From: Oegoconia quadripuncta
Lineage: Eukaryota > Arthropoda > Insecta > Lepidoptera > Autostichidae
Assembly (NCBI GenBank): GCA_949316235.1
Contig: OX438757.1
Span: forward strand, 16,245,505 to 16,309,504
Direction of reading: 5' to 3'
Length of the DNA: 64,000 nucleotides
The position numbers were made by a program, and so were the translations under genes. Position 1 is the first letter of the stretch. The number at the start of each line of letters is the position of its first letter. The notes under the pieces were generated by a model. It did not search any database. It was given only the letters and a program-made list of their open reading frames with translations, and had not been told where the DNA came from. This document shows positions 1 through 10,386 of this stretch, in pieces.

Positions 1-745
1 GAACAATGTGCAGCAACAGAAACGACCATTCATCCACTGGAAGGTCCAAACCGCGGAGGGCGTTGAAGGCCACGAGGAACGGGTTGAGAAGGTCAACCCT
101 CAACCTGGCAACACTAGTGACGCGTGGAAGAGCCAAAATTTGTGCCACATGGGCGTCAGCCAATCTCCGAACATTCTGATACCGTCTCAAAATTATGTCC
201 TTAGCAGTTGGGTAATTCTCATCTGTGAGGGTTAAATGCTGAATTTGCTCTCGAGCTTCCCTTTCCAGCACAGTGAGAAGGTAGGCGAGTTTCTGACTTG
301 GGGTGAGATCGTCTCTCGCATCGACGAGGCTATTGAATAGATTCCAAAAACCTATCCATTCATCTAATTTTCCAGAAAATTTAGGAAGGTTGAGAGGGGG
401 GAGACGACTCAATAAAGCCGGTATTGGCTTTGTTTCCGCTCGAGCCGGTGTAGGATCCAAATTCCGTGCTCGAAGGATAGAACGAGCACTCTGAGTGAGC
501 TGGTCCGCGAGGTCGTAGAACTGGTCTATATCGCCCTCCACTTCAATTCGGACAGACTCTTCTATATCTCCGCCTCTCTCCAAAAAAAGAGAATACAACT
601 CGCCTACAGTAGCCAGACGATCTGGCAACCCCTCATACCGCTGAAGTAAGGCTTCTTGCCTATCTGGCCTATCCACCAACGTGACCGCGGTTGCTAACCA
701 GCGCAACTCGGATTTTATTTTAACCTTGCAAACGGTTGCCGACAT
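1..745 (-). CDS. BEL/Pao retrotransposon Gag-like protein, 5-prime part, runs off the left edge
   Basis: The minus strand is open from an ATG at 745-743 to the window edge, 248 codons without a stop. The protein starts MSATVCKVK. Its middle carries LPKFSGKLDEWIGFWNLFN, followed by a QKLAYLL segment, EAREQIQHL and NYPTAKDIILRRY. This order is characteristic of the DUF1759 region found in Gag of BEL/Pao LTR retrotransposons. Gag would bind and package the element RNA in the cytoplasm. The absence of frame breaks suggests a fairly young copy. Protease, RT and integrase would lie beyond the left edge and cannot be assessed. Family assignment rests on remembered motif similarity. Confidence 0.8.
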   Translation of the reverse strand, partial: MSATVCKVKIKSELRWLATAVTLVDRPDRQEALLQRYEGLPDRLATVGELYSLFLERGGDIEESVRIEVEGDIDQFYDLADQLTQSARSILRARNLDPTPARAETKPIPALLSRLPPLNLPKFSGKLDEWIGFWNLFNSLVDARDDLTPSQKLAYLLTVLEREAREQIQHLTLTDENYPTAKDIILRRYQNVRRLADAHVAQILALPRVTSVARLRVDLLNPFLVAFNALRGLDLPVDEWSFLLLHIV

Positions 746-1040
746 TGTAATAGATAGCGCAAAACAGAAACAACAATAATATTATATAAAATATCCAAAT
801 ATCGTATGATGTAACAAAATAGTCAATACGCAAATAATATATGCACAGTGGAAGCACAATATTTTAAAATTAAGAATATAAAGAACAATCAAGTTATACA
901 ATTCAAATATATGGTAGACACTGGAACGTAATACGGCCCTACCTAACACGACCTAGCAGAAATACAACGGCGTACCAACGTGTGGGCACCTCTTTAGTAT
1001 TAAAATCGTTCGTGTCTAACCACGCTCTGCTACCAGATGT
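746..1040 (-). other. Untranslated leader of the BEL/Pao element
   Basis: About 300 AT-rich bases separate the Gag ATG from a GC-rich block. Its upstream end, read on the minus strand, contains CTGGTAGCAGAGCGTGG (about 1024-1040), similar to sequence I recall downstream of the primer site in BEL/Pao elements. No gene is seen. The primer-binding site was not fixed. Confidence 0.45.
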
Positions 1041-1750
1041 TGGCGCGCGTGGCCCTTCAGGGGCAGTCAGAAACTTTAAACATTAACCGATCACTAATCA
1101 CTCCCTAATCGGGTACGCGCGCGGGTGTAACGCGATACGCGACACATATAAGTAGGTGGGGTCAGGTTGGTTGGCCGTCGTATGTACACGCACAATAAAA
1201 ATCTAACTCGTCAACGCACTCACCAAAATGTCTTGTTTTCACGTCGCCGTCGCCACCGAAGTCAGAGAAGGGAGGGGGCCCCCTCTTCTGAAGCACGCTG
1301 AAAACCCACAGTTCTCACTGTGGTGCGTACAAGGCGTGCGAGGAGTGCCGATAGGTATACGAACACAACTTACTTATTATTATAGGTACACTTTGCCTAC
1401 TAGGATACCAAGCCCAAACGAACACACCCACCACGTGTGGATCTATCACAACACTAATACTTCCGATTAGCGACTTTACGGTAATATATTATAGTAGGAC
1501 ACCATGCACAGACACAACACAAGGTACCGAATCACTGGTACAGCAACTTCTACTATTATATCTCCTGTAGTACAGCGGAGCGCGAGAAGGTCAAAAACGC
1601 ATCCGAACCTCTGTGTCCAGATTACCGAAAGCAACAACAACCGCGCATGCACAACAAGCGCAGTCGATCTAGTAACCGGCTGCATTCCGATCTGATGACG
1701 TCAGATCGAGTTACTAGCTACGGAAGCGCGCGAATCATTCGGAGATGCTC
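1041..1750 (-). mobile_element. Probable LTR region of the BEL/Pao element (ends not fixed)
   Basis: This block is clearly richer in G and C than its surroundings and sits where the 5-prime LTR should be. It has a TATA-like CATATAAGTAGG near 1143 and AATAAA near 1193 on the plus strand, and a palindromic core around a CRE-like TGACGTCA near 1697-1704 nested in GATCTGA/TCAGATC arms. Terminal TG/CA and a target duplication could not be placed, and the 3-prime LTR lies outside the window, so the assignment is positional. Confidence 0.35.
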
Positions 1751-1824
1751 CGTTTGTAACAATTTCATTGTATTTTTGAGATGTAATAAGTTGGTTGATT
1801 GTGTCCACCATTTAAAAGTATTCA

Positions 1825-1990
1825 TCATCATTATCATCATCAGCCGACAGACGTCCACTGTTGGAGAAAGGTCTCCCCCAAACTACAAGTCCTACGAGCA
1901 ATGTGCCCCGCCTACTGCCACTTAAGTCTCCTCATTTGTGATTCGATCCCGCAGGGAGACACCGAGCATAGCTGTCTCCATTGCCTTATG
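1825..1990. repeat. Lepidopteran interspersed repeat fragment (CATCATCATTATCATCATCAGCC type)
   Basis: An ATC-rich run leads into AGACGTCCACTGTTGGAGAA and GGTCTCCCCCAA. This is a dispersed sequence familiar from many lepidopteran genomes; related pieces lie at 17120-17215 and 28590-28745. No coding capacity. Confidence 0.5.
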
Positions 1991-2009
1991 TGTGACCTTG
2001 GGCCTTCTT

Positions 2010-2255
2010 ATGAAGTCTACAATGAGCGACCAAAATATGATTCGTGTAGCTGTTAGAAACCTCGACTGTTTCACTAAAAGGTCACGGGTTCGAATCTCAC
2101 TGAAGACACATGTTTGTATGATCAATACACACACATAGAGAGATGGATGTGATTATTTATATGGCATTACAAAAAAAGGTATTCATAATACAAGCTTAGT
2201 TGCTTAGTGTGAAAGTAGAGGGCGCTGTGTTTATATCCAAGGATATTTATATTTA
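2010..2255 (+). repeat. SINE-B copy, diverged
   Basis: A tRNA-like head with a recognisable B box (GGTCACGGGTTCGAATCTC, near 2081) is followed by the family tail (AGAGGGCGCTGTGTTTATAT, near 2218) and TTTAT repeats. The A box is degraded, so it is an old copy. Confidence 0.6.
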
Positions 2256-2655
2256 GCTTCTTACCTATCTTCTACCCTGGTCACTGTAATAATAGAAATG
2301 AAGCCCAAATGGTAGGAATAACTTGTTTACTTACAAGCACCTGAATATGCTCCTACATATGAACAACGGACAGCTGCTTTGTTTACATTATGGTATCTAA
2401 AATGTATAAACGAACCTCCACATGTGACTTTTGTAAATAAATAAACGCGTTGGGTTTTTTCCTGAAATTATGTATAATCACCAATCCACGTTATGGAGAT
2501 TTTTATAAATTTTGACAACAGAGTATCTATAAGCAGTAGTACCACAACGTAACATCTTTATAGTAGGAAATTTCATACATTAATTTCAGCTCGCTAACAG
2601 CTGTAAAATAAGTATTGTTTGCCACCAAAATAGGGAGGAGGTTATATGTTCGTCT
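2256..2655. other. Intergenic, no gene seen
   Basis: AT-rich sequence without a coding signature, recognised repeat or RNA gene. Confidence 0.4.
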
Positions 2656-2674
2656 ATGTATGTATTTTGTGTAT

Positions 2675-2745
2675 GACACCTTATCTTCACTTAACATCAG
2701 GTGTGATTGAAGTCATGTGTTATCCCGTTGTGCATAAGAAAAGAA
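2675..2745 (+). repeat. SINE-A tail fragment
   Basis: Contains the SINE-A 3-prime tail (ACCTTATCTTCACTTAACATC then AGGTGTGATTGA) followed by GTGCATAAGAAA. The tRNA-like head is missing, as expected for a 5-prime-truncated insertion. Confidence 0.65.
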
Positions 2746-3279
2746 CCAGGGAGAGAGAGAGTATATTACTTAATTTTGATAATTAACTCCCGACGAAGAA
2801 CTTTCGAAACTTCAAACTTCAAGCATTTATTTCAACGTAAGATACATGATATCTTTTGTTGAATGTCAATTTAAAACTATTGGAAATAATAATAGGGCTT
2901 AAGCATTTTTCGGCAAGTCAGTATGTCCAAGCTACCACCGCTTCGGAAAGGGAAATCATCTATGGGAAAAGAAACGGCGCAAGAAACACACAGGATCATT
3001 TTTCTTTTTTTTTTAAACATATACAAATGTATACAACTAATACAATTTGCGTTTTTGTCATTCAGGTAGTCATTGTTTTTCATATTTAGATTAATTATAT
3101 TCTCAGGTATGAGGTTATAAAAGCGTATAGTGTCTTATAAATGACTTTACTCAGTCTGGACATATAGGGGTGGCCAATTTGTCCTTATAAATATCTCAAA
3201 CTTAAGTTATGCTTATCACTATTTTTTGGGAATGCAGAAATATTTTTTCGTAACTACATAATATTCTCGTAAATAAATT

Positions 3280-4030
3280 GTGAACATTAAAATATTAATT
3301 TCTTTAAACCTGTTTCAAAGAGATTCATATCGACGCAGATTGCGCGGACTGCCCTCTTTTGCAAAATAAAAATATTTTCATTATCAGCTGCTCGTCCCCA
3401 AAGCAAAATACTCGTACCGTATGACATGATACTGTGGAAGTAGCTAAAGTAAACTAATCTTGCAGTAGCCACATCTGTTAGTTGTCTAATCTTCCTGACG
3501 GCATATGCTGCGGAACTCAATCTACGCGCTAAAGATTCTAAATGTGGTCCCCACTGACGCATGGAATCAAGCGCAATTCCTAAAAAGACTGTTGCATCTA
3601 CAAATTCCACTTCATCTTGATCAATTACAATATTACTATGAATTTTTCTTACATTTGGAAGGCGGAAATTTATGCATTTTGTTTTCTTAGCATTCAAAAC
3701 CAAGGTATTGGGTGTGAACTATCATAATATTGACTTTAAGAACATTGTCTCTCCTGTCAACTTCACCCACTAAAGATGTCTCATCAACAAATAGTACAAT
3801 CTCGGTAAATTCATGGACCATAAATGGCAGATCATTTATGTAATGTATGTTCTCCTTTTGTACAATAAAGTGTATTTGTATTGTATTGTATTGTATTGTA
3901 AATAGAAACAAGAAAGGGCCTAATATTGATCCCTGTGGTATGCCTATCCTTACTTGAGATCCTGGTGATCTTACGCCATTTAGATCTACTTCTTGTATCC
4001 TATTTTCTAAATATGATTGAATTAAACTAA
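3280..4030 (-). pseudogene. Decayed non-LTR retrotransposon reverse transcriptase, with a nested insertion
   Basis: Read on the minus strand from about 4030, the frame gives a finger/palm stretch ending VRIGIPQGSILGPFLFLF (RT motif 4). It then runs into a foreign piece at about 3846-3901 and resumes HYINDLPFM. Next comes the active-site block, where the usual Y/F-A-D-D is replaced by FVDETSL. A frameshift near 3705 moves the rest (NAKKTKCINF, then FLGIALDSMRQWGPHL) to another frame, which ends at 3287 after the RAVRAICV segment. The layout matches the RT domain of Jockey/CR1-like LINEs. Damaged catalytic site and frameshift make it inactive. Confidence 0.8.
3846..3901 (-). repeat. Short (TACAA)n-tailed retroelement 3-prime end nested in the RT
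   Basis: Read on the plus strand: ATGTTCTCCTTTTGTACAAT, AAAGTGTATTTG, then repeated TATTG units. The same end occurs at 49905-49965, and in the opposite orientation at 49512-49540. It splits the RT between motif 4 (FLFLF) and YINDLP without closing the frame. Confidence 0.6.
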
Positions 4031-4289
4031 GTGTTGTGTTAACAATGTTTGATGAAAATCGGTTAAGCTATTTTGAAGTTATTTAGCTTAAAACACAGTT
4101 TTTTGTGTATTTCGGTGATATCATACTCCGAGGGTTTTCTAAATTTAATATATTTTTATTTATTTTATTTGTTTATTATGAAACAAACAAATTCAAAACT
4201 TAAAAAGAACTAAATTTAGACCTACACTTTTTTATATAATTTAACTAATTTATAATTTATTATGTGCAGTGTAGTTTCGGCACTCAAAT

Positions 4290-4510
4290 AGAATAGAACC
4301 AACTCCTCTCTTCCCGTGGGTGTCGTAAAAGGCGACTAAGGGACTTTCCACCAAAAACAGCTATCGATTTGCTTGTTCACCCCCGTGACGTGTGCATTTC
4401 TGTATAGGCATTACTTAAGGTCCGTGGATGTTGTTTCAATCAATAAACTCTTAATGTTTGGAACATTGTTTGGGATATCTCTGACCAGCCCATTTGGGAT
4501 AAACGTCGTA
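4290..4510 (+). repeat. Dispersed repeat (CCCGTGGGTGTCGTAAAAGG type)
   Basis: Contains CTTCCCGTGGGTGTCGTAAA, AGGCGACTAAGGGA and a 3-prime part TCCGTGGATGTTGTTTCAAT. Related sequence lies at 4860-5115 and, inverted, at 57365-57600. It resembles RTE-type LINE tails common in Lepidoptera; no intact frame. Confidence 0.5.
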
Positions 4511-4559
4511 ACATTATGTATGTATGTATAATTTACATTTTTTTTCGAGAATGATATGC

Positions 4560-4860
4560 ATCTTGCTACCAGCCTTCAAAGGAGTCGGACCACCAATGAA
4601 CACATCAACGACCGTGAGTGACTCTGATTACCTATTATCACCGACGCTTGGAAAAATCCGGCGAGTCGTTACTTAATAAGAAGTTGATCATGAAATTTCA
4701 GCAAGGAGGAATTGTAGACTACTCCGGCTGAATTTCACAGACTGCATGCGAGGGCCAAGTTGTATGGCATGAGGGCAAATGTTTACCTTTCACCGGTAAG
4801 CATCTCAAATTTCATGATCATAATTGATTGTGAATATCTGTGAGTAAGTGGTCCGTGATT
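4560..4860. other. Intergenic sequence, probably repeat-derived
   Basis: Moderately GC-rich stretch (GGAGTCGGACCACCAATGAA, near 4580) without an open frame. It contains an inverted pair ATCATGAAATTT (near 4687) and AAATTTCATGAT (near 4807). The family was not recognised. Confidence 0.3.
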
Positions 4861-5115
4861 GCCACTTTGAAGATTTAAGATAAACGGGCTCGTGTTCCCT
4901 CAATATATCCTATTCGCCTTTAAAAGCTTGACATAATATCGATATTGCCCGAGCAACCCTTTACCACGAGGCTGGCACCGTCCCAGTCGCTCGCAACGCC
5001 CACCCCATCTCCGACATATAGATATGCACGATTCAACAACGATAAGCTCACCCCTATCACGAGTGCATCTCTGTATATTTCGAAAGGTGAACCGTGGATG
5101 TTGTTCGTGGAACGT
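4860..5115 (+). repeat. Second diverged copy of the 4290-4510 repeat type
   Basis: Shares the 3-prime section: TGAACCGTGGATGTTGTTCG at 5090-5109, with TCACCCCTATCACGAGTGCA before it, as in the 57365-57600 copy. No intact coding frame. Confidence 0.45.
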
Positions 5116-5349
5116 AAATAGAAATAAAAAGAAACTTCTATGAGAATTTTTAAGATTTTATTTTCCAATAGCGTACTAATTAAGAGTAAAAACGAAAAAA
5201 AAAAGTATAATAGATATAATACGTTTAAAATCGGATATTTTATATACAGAAACAAAGAACTCTTTAAGTATTTAAAAACCAAAAAAACCCAACAGCATAT
5301 TTTGTATTTTGCTGGCACGATTTTGAAGTTTTTACCTTAAAATGTATCT

Positions 5350-5840
5350 ATGACACTTTGACGATTAAGAGGAATCGAACGACATCTTGCATTTCAAAAT
5401 TGATCGAACCATTTAGGCTACAGGAGGTAACATAGAAATCTACATACAATATACAACCACCTTCGACCTCATCTTCACTTAACATCAGGTGTAATTGAGG
5501 TCAAGTACAAACCCGTTTTGAATAAAAAAAAAACTAACATTCTATGAAACTTGCTATGTAAACAAACCGCCAAATTGAAATTGTCTCTGAATAATAAATT
5601 TGCTAGTGATTTTTTAATGAAATATCCAAAATACAGTTACATATTTTATGGTTTTGTATTTTACGGTAACGACCGTTTCAATAGTGTATGGTTTCAATGG
5701 TGTTTGATGAGGTGGTGTGAAAATTCAAGGAGAAACAGTGAAAAAACAAAGTTACGTCTTTTGTTTACATATCCAGTACCATAGAATGACACTTTACACT
5801 CGAATATAACGCAACCCCCTGTTTAGGGCTGTCGGGTAAA
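5350..5840 (+). repeat. Dispersed repeat interrupted by a SINE-A tail
   Basis: The segment AATCGAACGACATCTTGCAT with AGGAGGTAACATAGAAATCT recurs in pieces at 35300-35450, 58135-58200 and 59820-59880. A SINE-A tail (CTTCGACCTCATCTTCACTT) sits inside at 5460-5530. The end TTTAGGGCTGTCGGGTAAA near 5823 is shared with 28490-28560 and 35430-35450. Non-coding. Confidence 0.5.
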
Positions 5841-6395
5841 TAATATATATTCAAATTTTTATGTACGAGTTGCTTATACCAGGTATAATAAAGCTGTAGG
5901 TGGAGGAAAAATTAATTTTATATTGGTGTTAGCAAATTTTACACAAATGGAACATTTATTTTATCTAAGGTAAGAGAAATTATAACTGCAAATGTTATGA
6001 TGTTTTGATCTGAGTTTTTAGCGATTCAATTGTATTGAGTGATATATTTTTTATTTATGAATGTAGTGTTAAACTTTAACTTTGTTTTACTCTAATAAGT
6101 ACAATAATGTATTCCTTGAGTAAAATTTGCTATAAATTTTTAAAGTATGCACTTTACTAAGACTGACCGCTTTTCCAATACGTTTTTGTACATTATTTTA
6201 TAATTTTATATTTATTTATTTGCAATAACAGAATAAAAAATATCCAATAAGTTAATTCAGGACATACTCCATCTCTACATAAAATCCGTTCAAGCGTTTA
6301 CATTGTGCAAACTTTCACAATTAAAACTGTTTGAGTGAGATGTCGTTAATTCCCACTTGATCATTCTTTGGCTTTCAAACGAACGAAGCATACGT
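5841..6395. other. Intergenic, 3-prime flank of LRR copy 1
   Basis: AT-rich, no gene or clear repeat recognised. The minus-strand transcript of copy 1 probably ends near its right end. Confidence 0.4.
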
Positions 6396-6399
6396 TTTT

Positions 6400-6405
6400 T
6401 TTATT
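6400..6405 (-). terminator. Poly(A) signal AATAAA of LRR copy 1
   Basis: AATAAA on the minus strand, about 28 bases past the stop codon of copy 1. Confidence 0.55.
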
Positions 6406-6432
6406 TTACGACTTCATCTTTTGTGAAACCAT

Positions 6433-9400
6433 TTAGTCCATTTCTATAGCATTTGTAGCAAATTGTTGAGTACTGCTACTACGTAATCCATTTTGTCGTA
6501 TAAATTTTTTTCCTGATCTAAAAAATTTGTACAATAATACAGAAGCGCATAAAAGCAGGGCGATTACTAAACAAACTACTATAACGTATAACATTACATC
6601 TCTCGACCGTATACTTTGTACAGTTGCAATAGAGGATGTAAGGTTTTCATTTTTTTCTTCTCTGAACTTACTTCTTACCTCTTCCACTATCTTTTCTCTT
6701 TCAGCACTAAAAAGTACATTAATCTTTTCACCGATTACGTCATCAACTTTATTTACCTTTCCACTATTACTGTCCACTTTTTTGCTACCAAAGATATTTT
6801 CAATTGTGTCACGTATCTTATTAATAGCAGAAGTTAAAGCTAATGTTGAACTATTAACATCATTTGGTTCTTGTTTAACTGAAGCAATACAGCTAATTCC
6901 ATCAACATTTTCAGAATGAAAGTCTAAATTAGATGCTGTTATAGTTAATTCAGTTATAAAACTATGTATGCTTGATAATTCATGACAGGAAATAGGATTA
7001 CCCCCTAATGTTATTTTATTAATCCCTTTGCTGGCTAAAGTGTTAAATGATATTTCTTCGATTAAATTGTCGTCAAGAGATATCACCTTCAGTGCAGGCA
7101 AATTTCTTATATTGTTCGGACCGAAATGTTGTATCATATTACTAGATAAATTTAAAATTCTTAATTCACTGAGACCTTCAAAAATTCCAAATTGTAGATT
7201 TGTTATATTATTTCCATGTAAATCTAATATTTCCAAAAATTGTAAATGTAGAAAAGTTCCAGGTTGTATGTAAGATATCATGTTTAAGCTTAAATCGAGG
7301 GAACTAAGAGAAGGCATAATTTGAAATGATTTTTTATCAATGGTAGTTATTATATTGGAACGCAATATTAGAGTACTTAAGTGTTTAATTTCATAAATAT
7401 GTACCGAATTAAGATCTTCAATGTTACACAACGACATATCAAGACTTTTAACAGACATTTCAATGTAATTAAAATCAAATTTCTTGCTTACATTAGACAG
7501 TATCAGGACATACAAGGATACATTATTGAAGCTACCAGGAGATATTACCATATCTAAATTGGATTCCAAGTGTAAAAAGTTTAAAGATTTTAAAGAAGTA
7601 AAAGAATCGCTATCAATTCTTAGAATATTATTATTAGACAAATCTAATGTAATCAAGTTTAGTAATCCGTTAAATGATTCCTTTGTGATTATCTTAATTT
7701 TATTGTGTTCTAAATAAAGGTTTGAAATATTATAAAGACTGGATTTATTCACAGAAAATTCTTCGACTAAATTATATGACAGATCCAAAATCGAAAAAGG
7801 CTGAAATGTTGTAAAGGCATTGTAGTCTATAAACTTTAATTGACATTGAGACGCGTTAAAATATCGGAGCGAATTTAAACCGAAAAATGATCCATTTTTT
7901 AGTGAATTTATTTTTGTATAAGACAGATCAATAAACTTCAAAGAGGTTAATTCATTAAAAGCGTTATCTATCAAAGAATCTGCAAGGATATTATTGTTCA
8001 ATATAAGTATCGTTAAATTACTTAGATCAGCGAATGACTTAGCTTCTATTTCCTTTATGTAATTATAAGATAAATCCATTTCCATCAATGAGTTGCAACC
8101 ATGAAACATAGTTTTGGTAATTTTTTGTAAGGAATTATTTCTAGCCTTAAACACTGAGAGTTCCTCTAAAGATGATAGTTCAAAGTAACTTATATTATTG
8201 TTTGATATATCTAATGATGTTAAAAGTTTCAGAGAATGAAATGCGGAATTGGATACTTTAGATATCAAATTTGAACTTAAATTTAAATAACGCAGATGCA
8301 ACAGGCTAAAAGCTTCAGGGCCTATTTCATAAATTGTACCTTCACTTAGATCTAATCGATTTATGTGAGTTCCTTGAAATATTCTTTTTTCTAGCACTCC
8401 CGAAAGACAATTATTATCAATTGAAAATGTTGTAATGTTTTTATCCTCAAAACTTCCTGGTTCTATTGAATGTATAATATTATTTTTAAGAGATAGCACA
8501 TGCAACACATTATTATATTTGAATAGGTTTCTCGAAATTGTGGAAATGTTATTATAACTTAAATCGAGTTCTAGCAAGTTAGTAAGTTGCTTAAAAGCTA
8601 TAATATCAATTTCCTTTAAAGTGTTGTGACTTAAATTCAGTTTTTTTAGGTTTTCTAGTGCACTAAAGTTTACATCGTTTACATATGAAATAATATTATA
8701 ATCTAATGTTATTTCTTGTAGATTCACCAAAGCTGATAACACATCTCCAATTTGTAATAAATGGTTGTGTGAAAGATGAAGAGTCTCTAATTGTGATAAT
8801 CCTTTAAATAATGCCTCATCAAGAACTTGTATAAAATTACGAGAGAGATTTAAAAATTTCAATTTGGAAAATAATTCAAAAGTATTGGTTGGCAATGTTG
8901 CTATTAAATTGTCACTCAAATCTATTGACGCCACTACATTTGTTACAGGGTTCGAATCATTACCAAGTAGATCTGACCGTAAATACTTAATATGATTGTC
9001 TGAGAGATTAATTACTTTAAGGTCCTTAAGTTTTGTAAAATTATTTAAATTGACAGCACTAATCATATTGTCATACAAATGAAGTTCTCGAAGTTTACTA
9101 CAGCTAAATATTTTATCCGGTATTGAGCTTAGGTAACCGTTTTTAATTGCAAGCTCTTTTATAAGGTTCTCTAAGCCACTTATACCTGCTAGCGGTTCGG
9201 TCCAAAAATTATGACCATTAGTTACTGTCAGTAAAATATCGGAAATTTCTTGACCTTCACTTTCATCATCGTCGTAGTCATCTTGACCGGGTGTGCATTT
9301 ACGTAATATATAAGGCAAATTAGATGTGGATCTATAACAATCTATTTTAGCTTGGCATATTTCCTCAGACGCTCGAAACTCGTAATTCACATCACATTGA

Positions 9401-9513
9401 CTTGCAGTTGGCATATCCGTTGTCCGTGTTAATGAGCGGTAAAAATCTCTTGTAGAATAATATTGTGCTTCGCTTAATGCAATGCTTATAAGTATTATTA
9501 TTGTCGAATACAT
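6433..9513 (-). CDS. LRR single-pass membrane protein, copy 1 (TIR-less receptor or adhesion protein)
   Basis: A 1026-residue protein. Signal peptide about residues 1-17 (YSTIIILISIALSEA). Four-cysteine N-terminal segment (C40, C53, C59, C73), then an acidic stretch with a tyrosine (DDYDDDESEG, 78-87). About 31 LRRs follow (L-x-x-L-x-x-L-x-L-S-x-N type), from about 95 to 860. The cap is GGNPISC with a second Cys in DGISC. A charged stalk (SAEREKIVEEVRSKF) precedes a membrane helix at about 973-994 and a 32-residue tail ending AIEMD. LRR ectodomains bind proteins or microbial ligands; no intracellular signalling domain is present. Chaoptin- and Toll-ectodomain-like proteins are the nearest families by architecture. 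ATG at 9513 is a possible start, but TTTCTGTTTCAG ends at 9519, so translation may begin in an upstream exon. Paired with copy 2. No frame damage. Function unknown. Confidence 0.88.
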   Translation of the reverse strand: MYSTIIILISIALSEAQYYSTRDFYRSLTRTTDMPTASQCDVNYEFRASEEICQAKIDCYRSTSNLPYILRKCTPGQDDYDDDESEGQEISDILLTVTNGHNFWTEPLAGISGLENLIKELAIKNGYLSSIPDKIFSCSKLRELHLYDNMISAVNLNNFTKLKDLKVINLSDNHIKYLRSDLLGNDSNPVTNVVASIDLSDNLIATLPTNTFELFSKLKFLNLSRNFIQVLDEALFKGLSQLETLHLSHNHLLQIGDVLSALVNLQEITLDYNIISYVNDVNFSALENLKKLNLSHNTLKEIDIIAFKQLTNLLELDLSYNNISTISRNLFKYNNVLHVLSLKNNIIHSIEPGSFEDKNITTFSIDNNCLSGVLEKRIFQGTHINRLDLSEGTIYEIGPEAFSLLHLRYLNLSSNLISKVSNSAFHSLKLLTSLDISNNNISYFELSSLEELSVFKARNNSLQKITKTMFHGCNSLMEMDLSYNYIKEIEAKSFADLSNLTILILNNNILADSLIDNAFNELTSLKFIDLSYTKINSLKNGSFFGLNSLRYFNASQCQLKFIDYNAFTTFQPFSILDLSYNLVEEFSVNKSSLYNISNLYLEHNKIKIITKESFNGLLNLITLDLSNNNILRIDSDSFTSLKSLNFLHLESNLDMVISPGSFNNVSLYVLILSNVSKKFDFNYIEMSVKSLDMSLCNIEDLNSVHIYEIKHLSTLILRSNIITTIDKKSFQIMPSLSSLDLSLNMISYIQPGTFLHLQFLEILDLHGNNITNLQFGIFEGLSELRILNLSSNMIQHFGPNNIRNLPALKVISLDDNLIEEISFNTLASKGINKITLGGNPISCHELSSIHSFITELTITASNLDFHSENVDGISCIASVKQEPNDVNSSTLALTSAINKIRDTIENIFGSKKVDSNSGKVNKVDDVIGEKINVLFSAEREKIVEEVRSKFREEKNENLTSSIATVQSIRSRDVMLYVIVVCLVIALLLCASVLLYKFFRSGKKFIRQNGLRSSSTQQFATNAIEMD

Positions 9514-9740
9514 TTTACCTGAAACAGAAATAACAATATAAAGTTACACAGTGACTGAAGACATTTATCTCGAATCAATTTTAATATTTTCAGCTCTAGT
9601 ACTGCAAAGTAAAGGTAGGCGATACTGAGCTTTAGCTATAATAGCATGGGAATATGGTGCGCTGAGTTTTCAGGAGATATATTATTAGAATCGATTTGAA
9701 TTGTTTGTCAAATGAATTTATGAATTATTTAATTGTTTGT
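9514..9740 (-). promoter_or_regulatory. 5-prime flank of LRR copy 1: splice acceptor and possible promoter
   Basis: A 3-prime splice site reads TTTCTGTTTCAG, ending at 9519, with the exon starting GT-AAA-ATG. Further upstream the minus strand has a weak TATA-like CTATTATAGC near 9641 followed by AAGCTCAGTATCG. Copy 2 has AAGCTCAGCG after its TATA. If this is a promoter, the 5-prime UTR would be about 100 bases. No first exon is identified. Confidence 0.35.
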
Positions 9741-9974
9741 ATTATTGAATTTTTTTTTTTTTTTTTGGTTTCGCGTTTGACCACAATCTCACCTTGGGAG
9801 ACCTCGTTTTAACCGCTGAGCCACTGACGCTCCTGTTTTTCGAGTGCATGTATGTTACATGTATGTCTTGGTACCCGGAGTGTCACAGAATACGTTTTAT
9901 GGTAAAAAAATCCAACATGGCGTCGGCGAAATACAAGATGGTGTCGGGTTTATTGGTTTCTATAAACTTAATTA

Positions 9975-10145
9975 TTTATTGGTGTAGTGGTTAGGTCGCT
10001 GTGCCCAGAGGTCACGGCTTCGAATCTCGCTAACATATGTTTGTATGATTAATACGGACATGTGTACCCATGAAAGCCATGTTGCTTAGTGTAGAATGAG
10101 ATGGCGCTGTGTGTACATCACATCAATAGGTATTTATTTATATTT
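9975..10145 (+). repeat. SINE-B copy, internally deleted
   Basis: Head TTGGTGTAGTGGTTAGGTCG, B box near 10018 (TTCGAATCTC), linker ATGTTTGTATGATTAATACG and tail GATGGCGCTGTGTGTACATC. The middle is shorter than in the 16172-16460 copy. Confidence 0.65.
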
Positions 10146-10386
10146 TATTTTAATGCCTAAACATTGGCCAGTTTCACTTATTTGTACTCAAAGAGCTTGT
10201 TTATAAAATAAATATTCTCAGCTTCTGAAGTCTGATGCCTGTTCTGAAGGTCATTGTTTATTATTTTAGCTAATAACACTGTGGGATATTCGATGTTTTG
10301 GTTTCGTTGGGATTTCCTATGTCAAATACAAAGTTATTGTTGTAGTCTAAGAAATAAGCAGTGGTACAAAGCCTTTGGGAATATTT

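Noticed and set aside
3287..3703. A 138-residue host gene on the minus strand
   Set aside because: The residues are the C-terminal part of a LINE reverse transcriptase, frameshifted from the rest.
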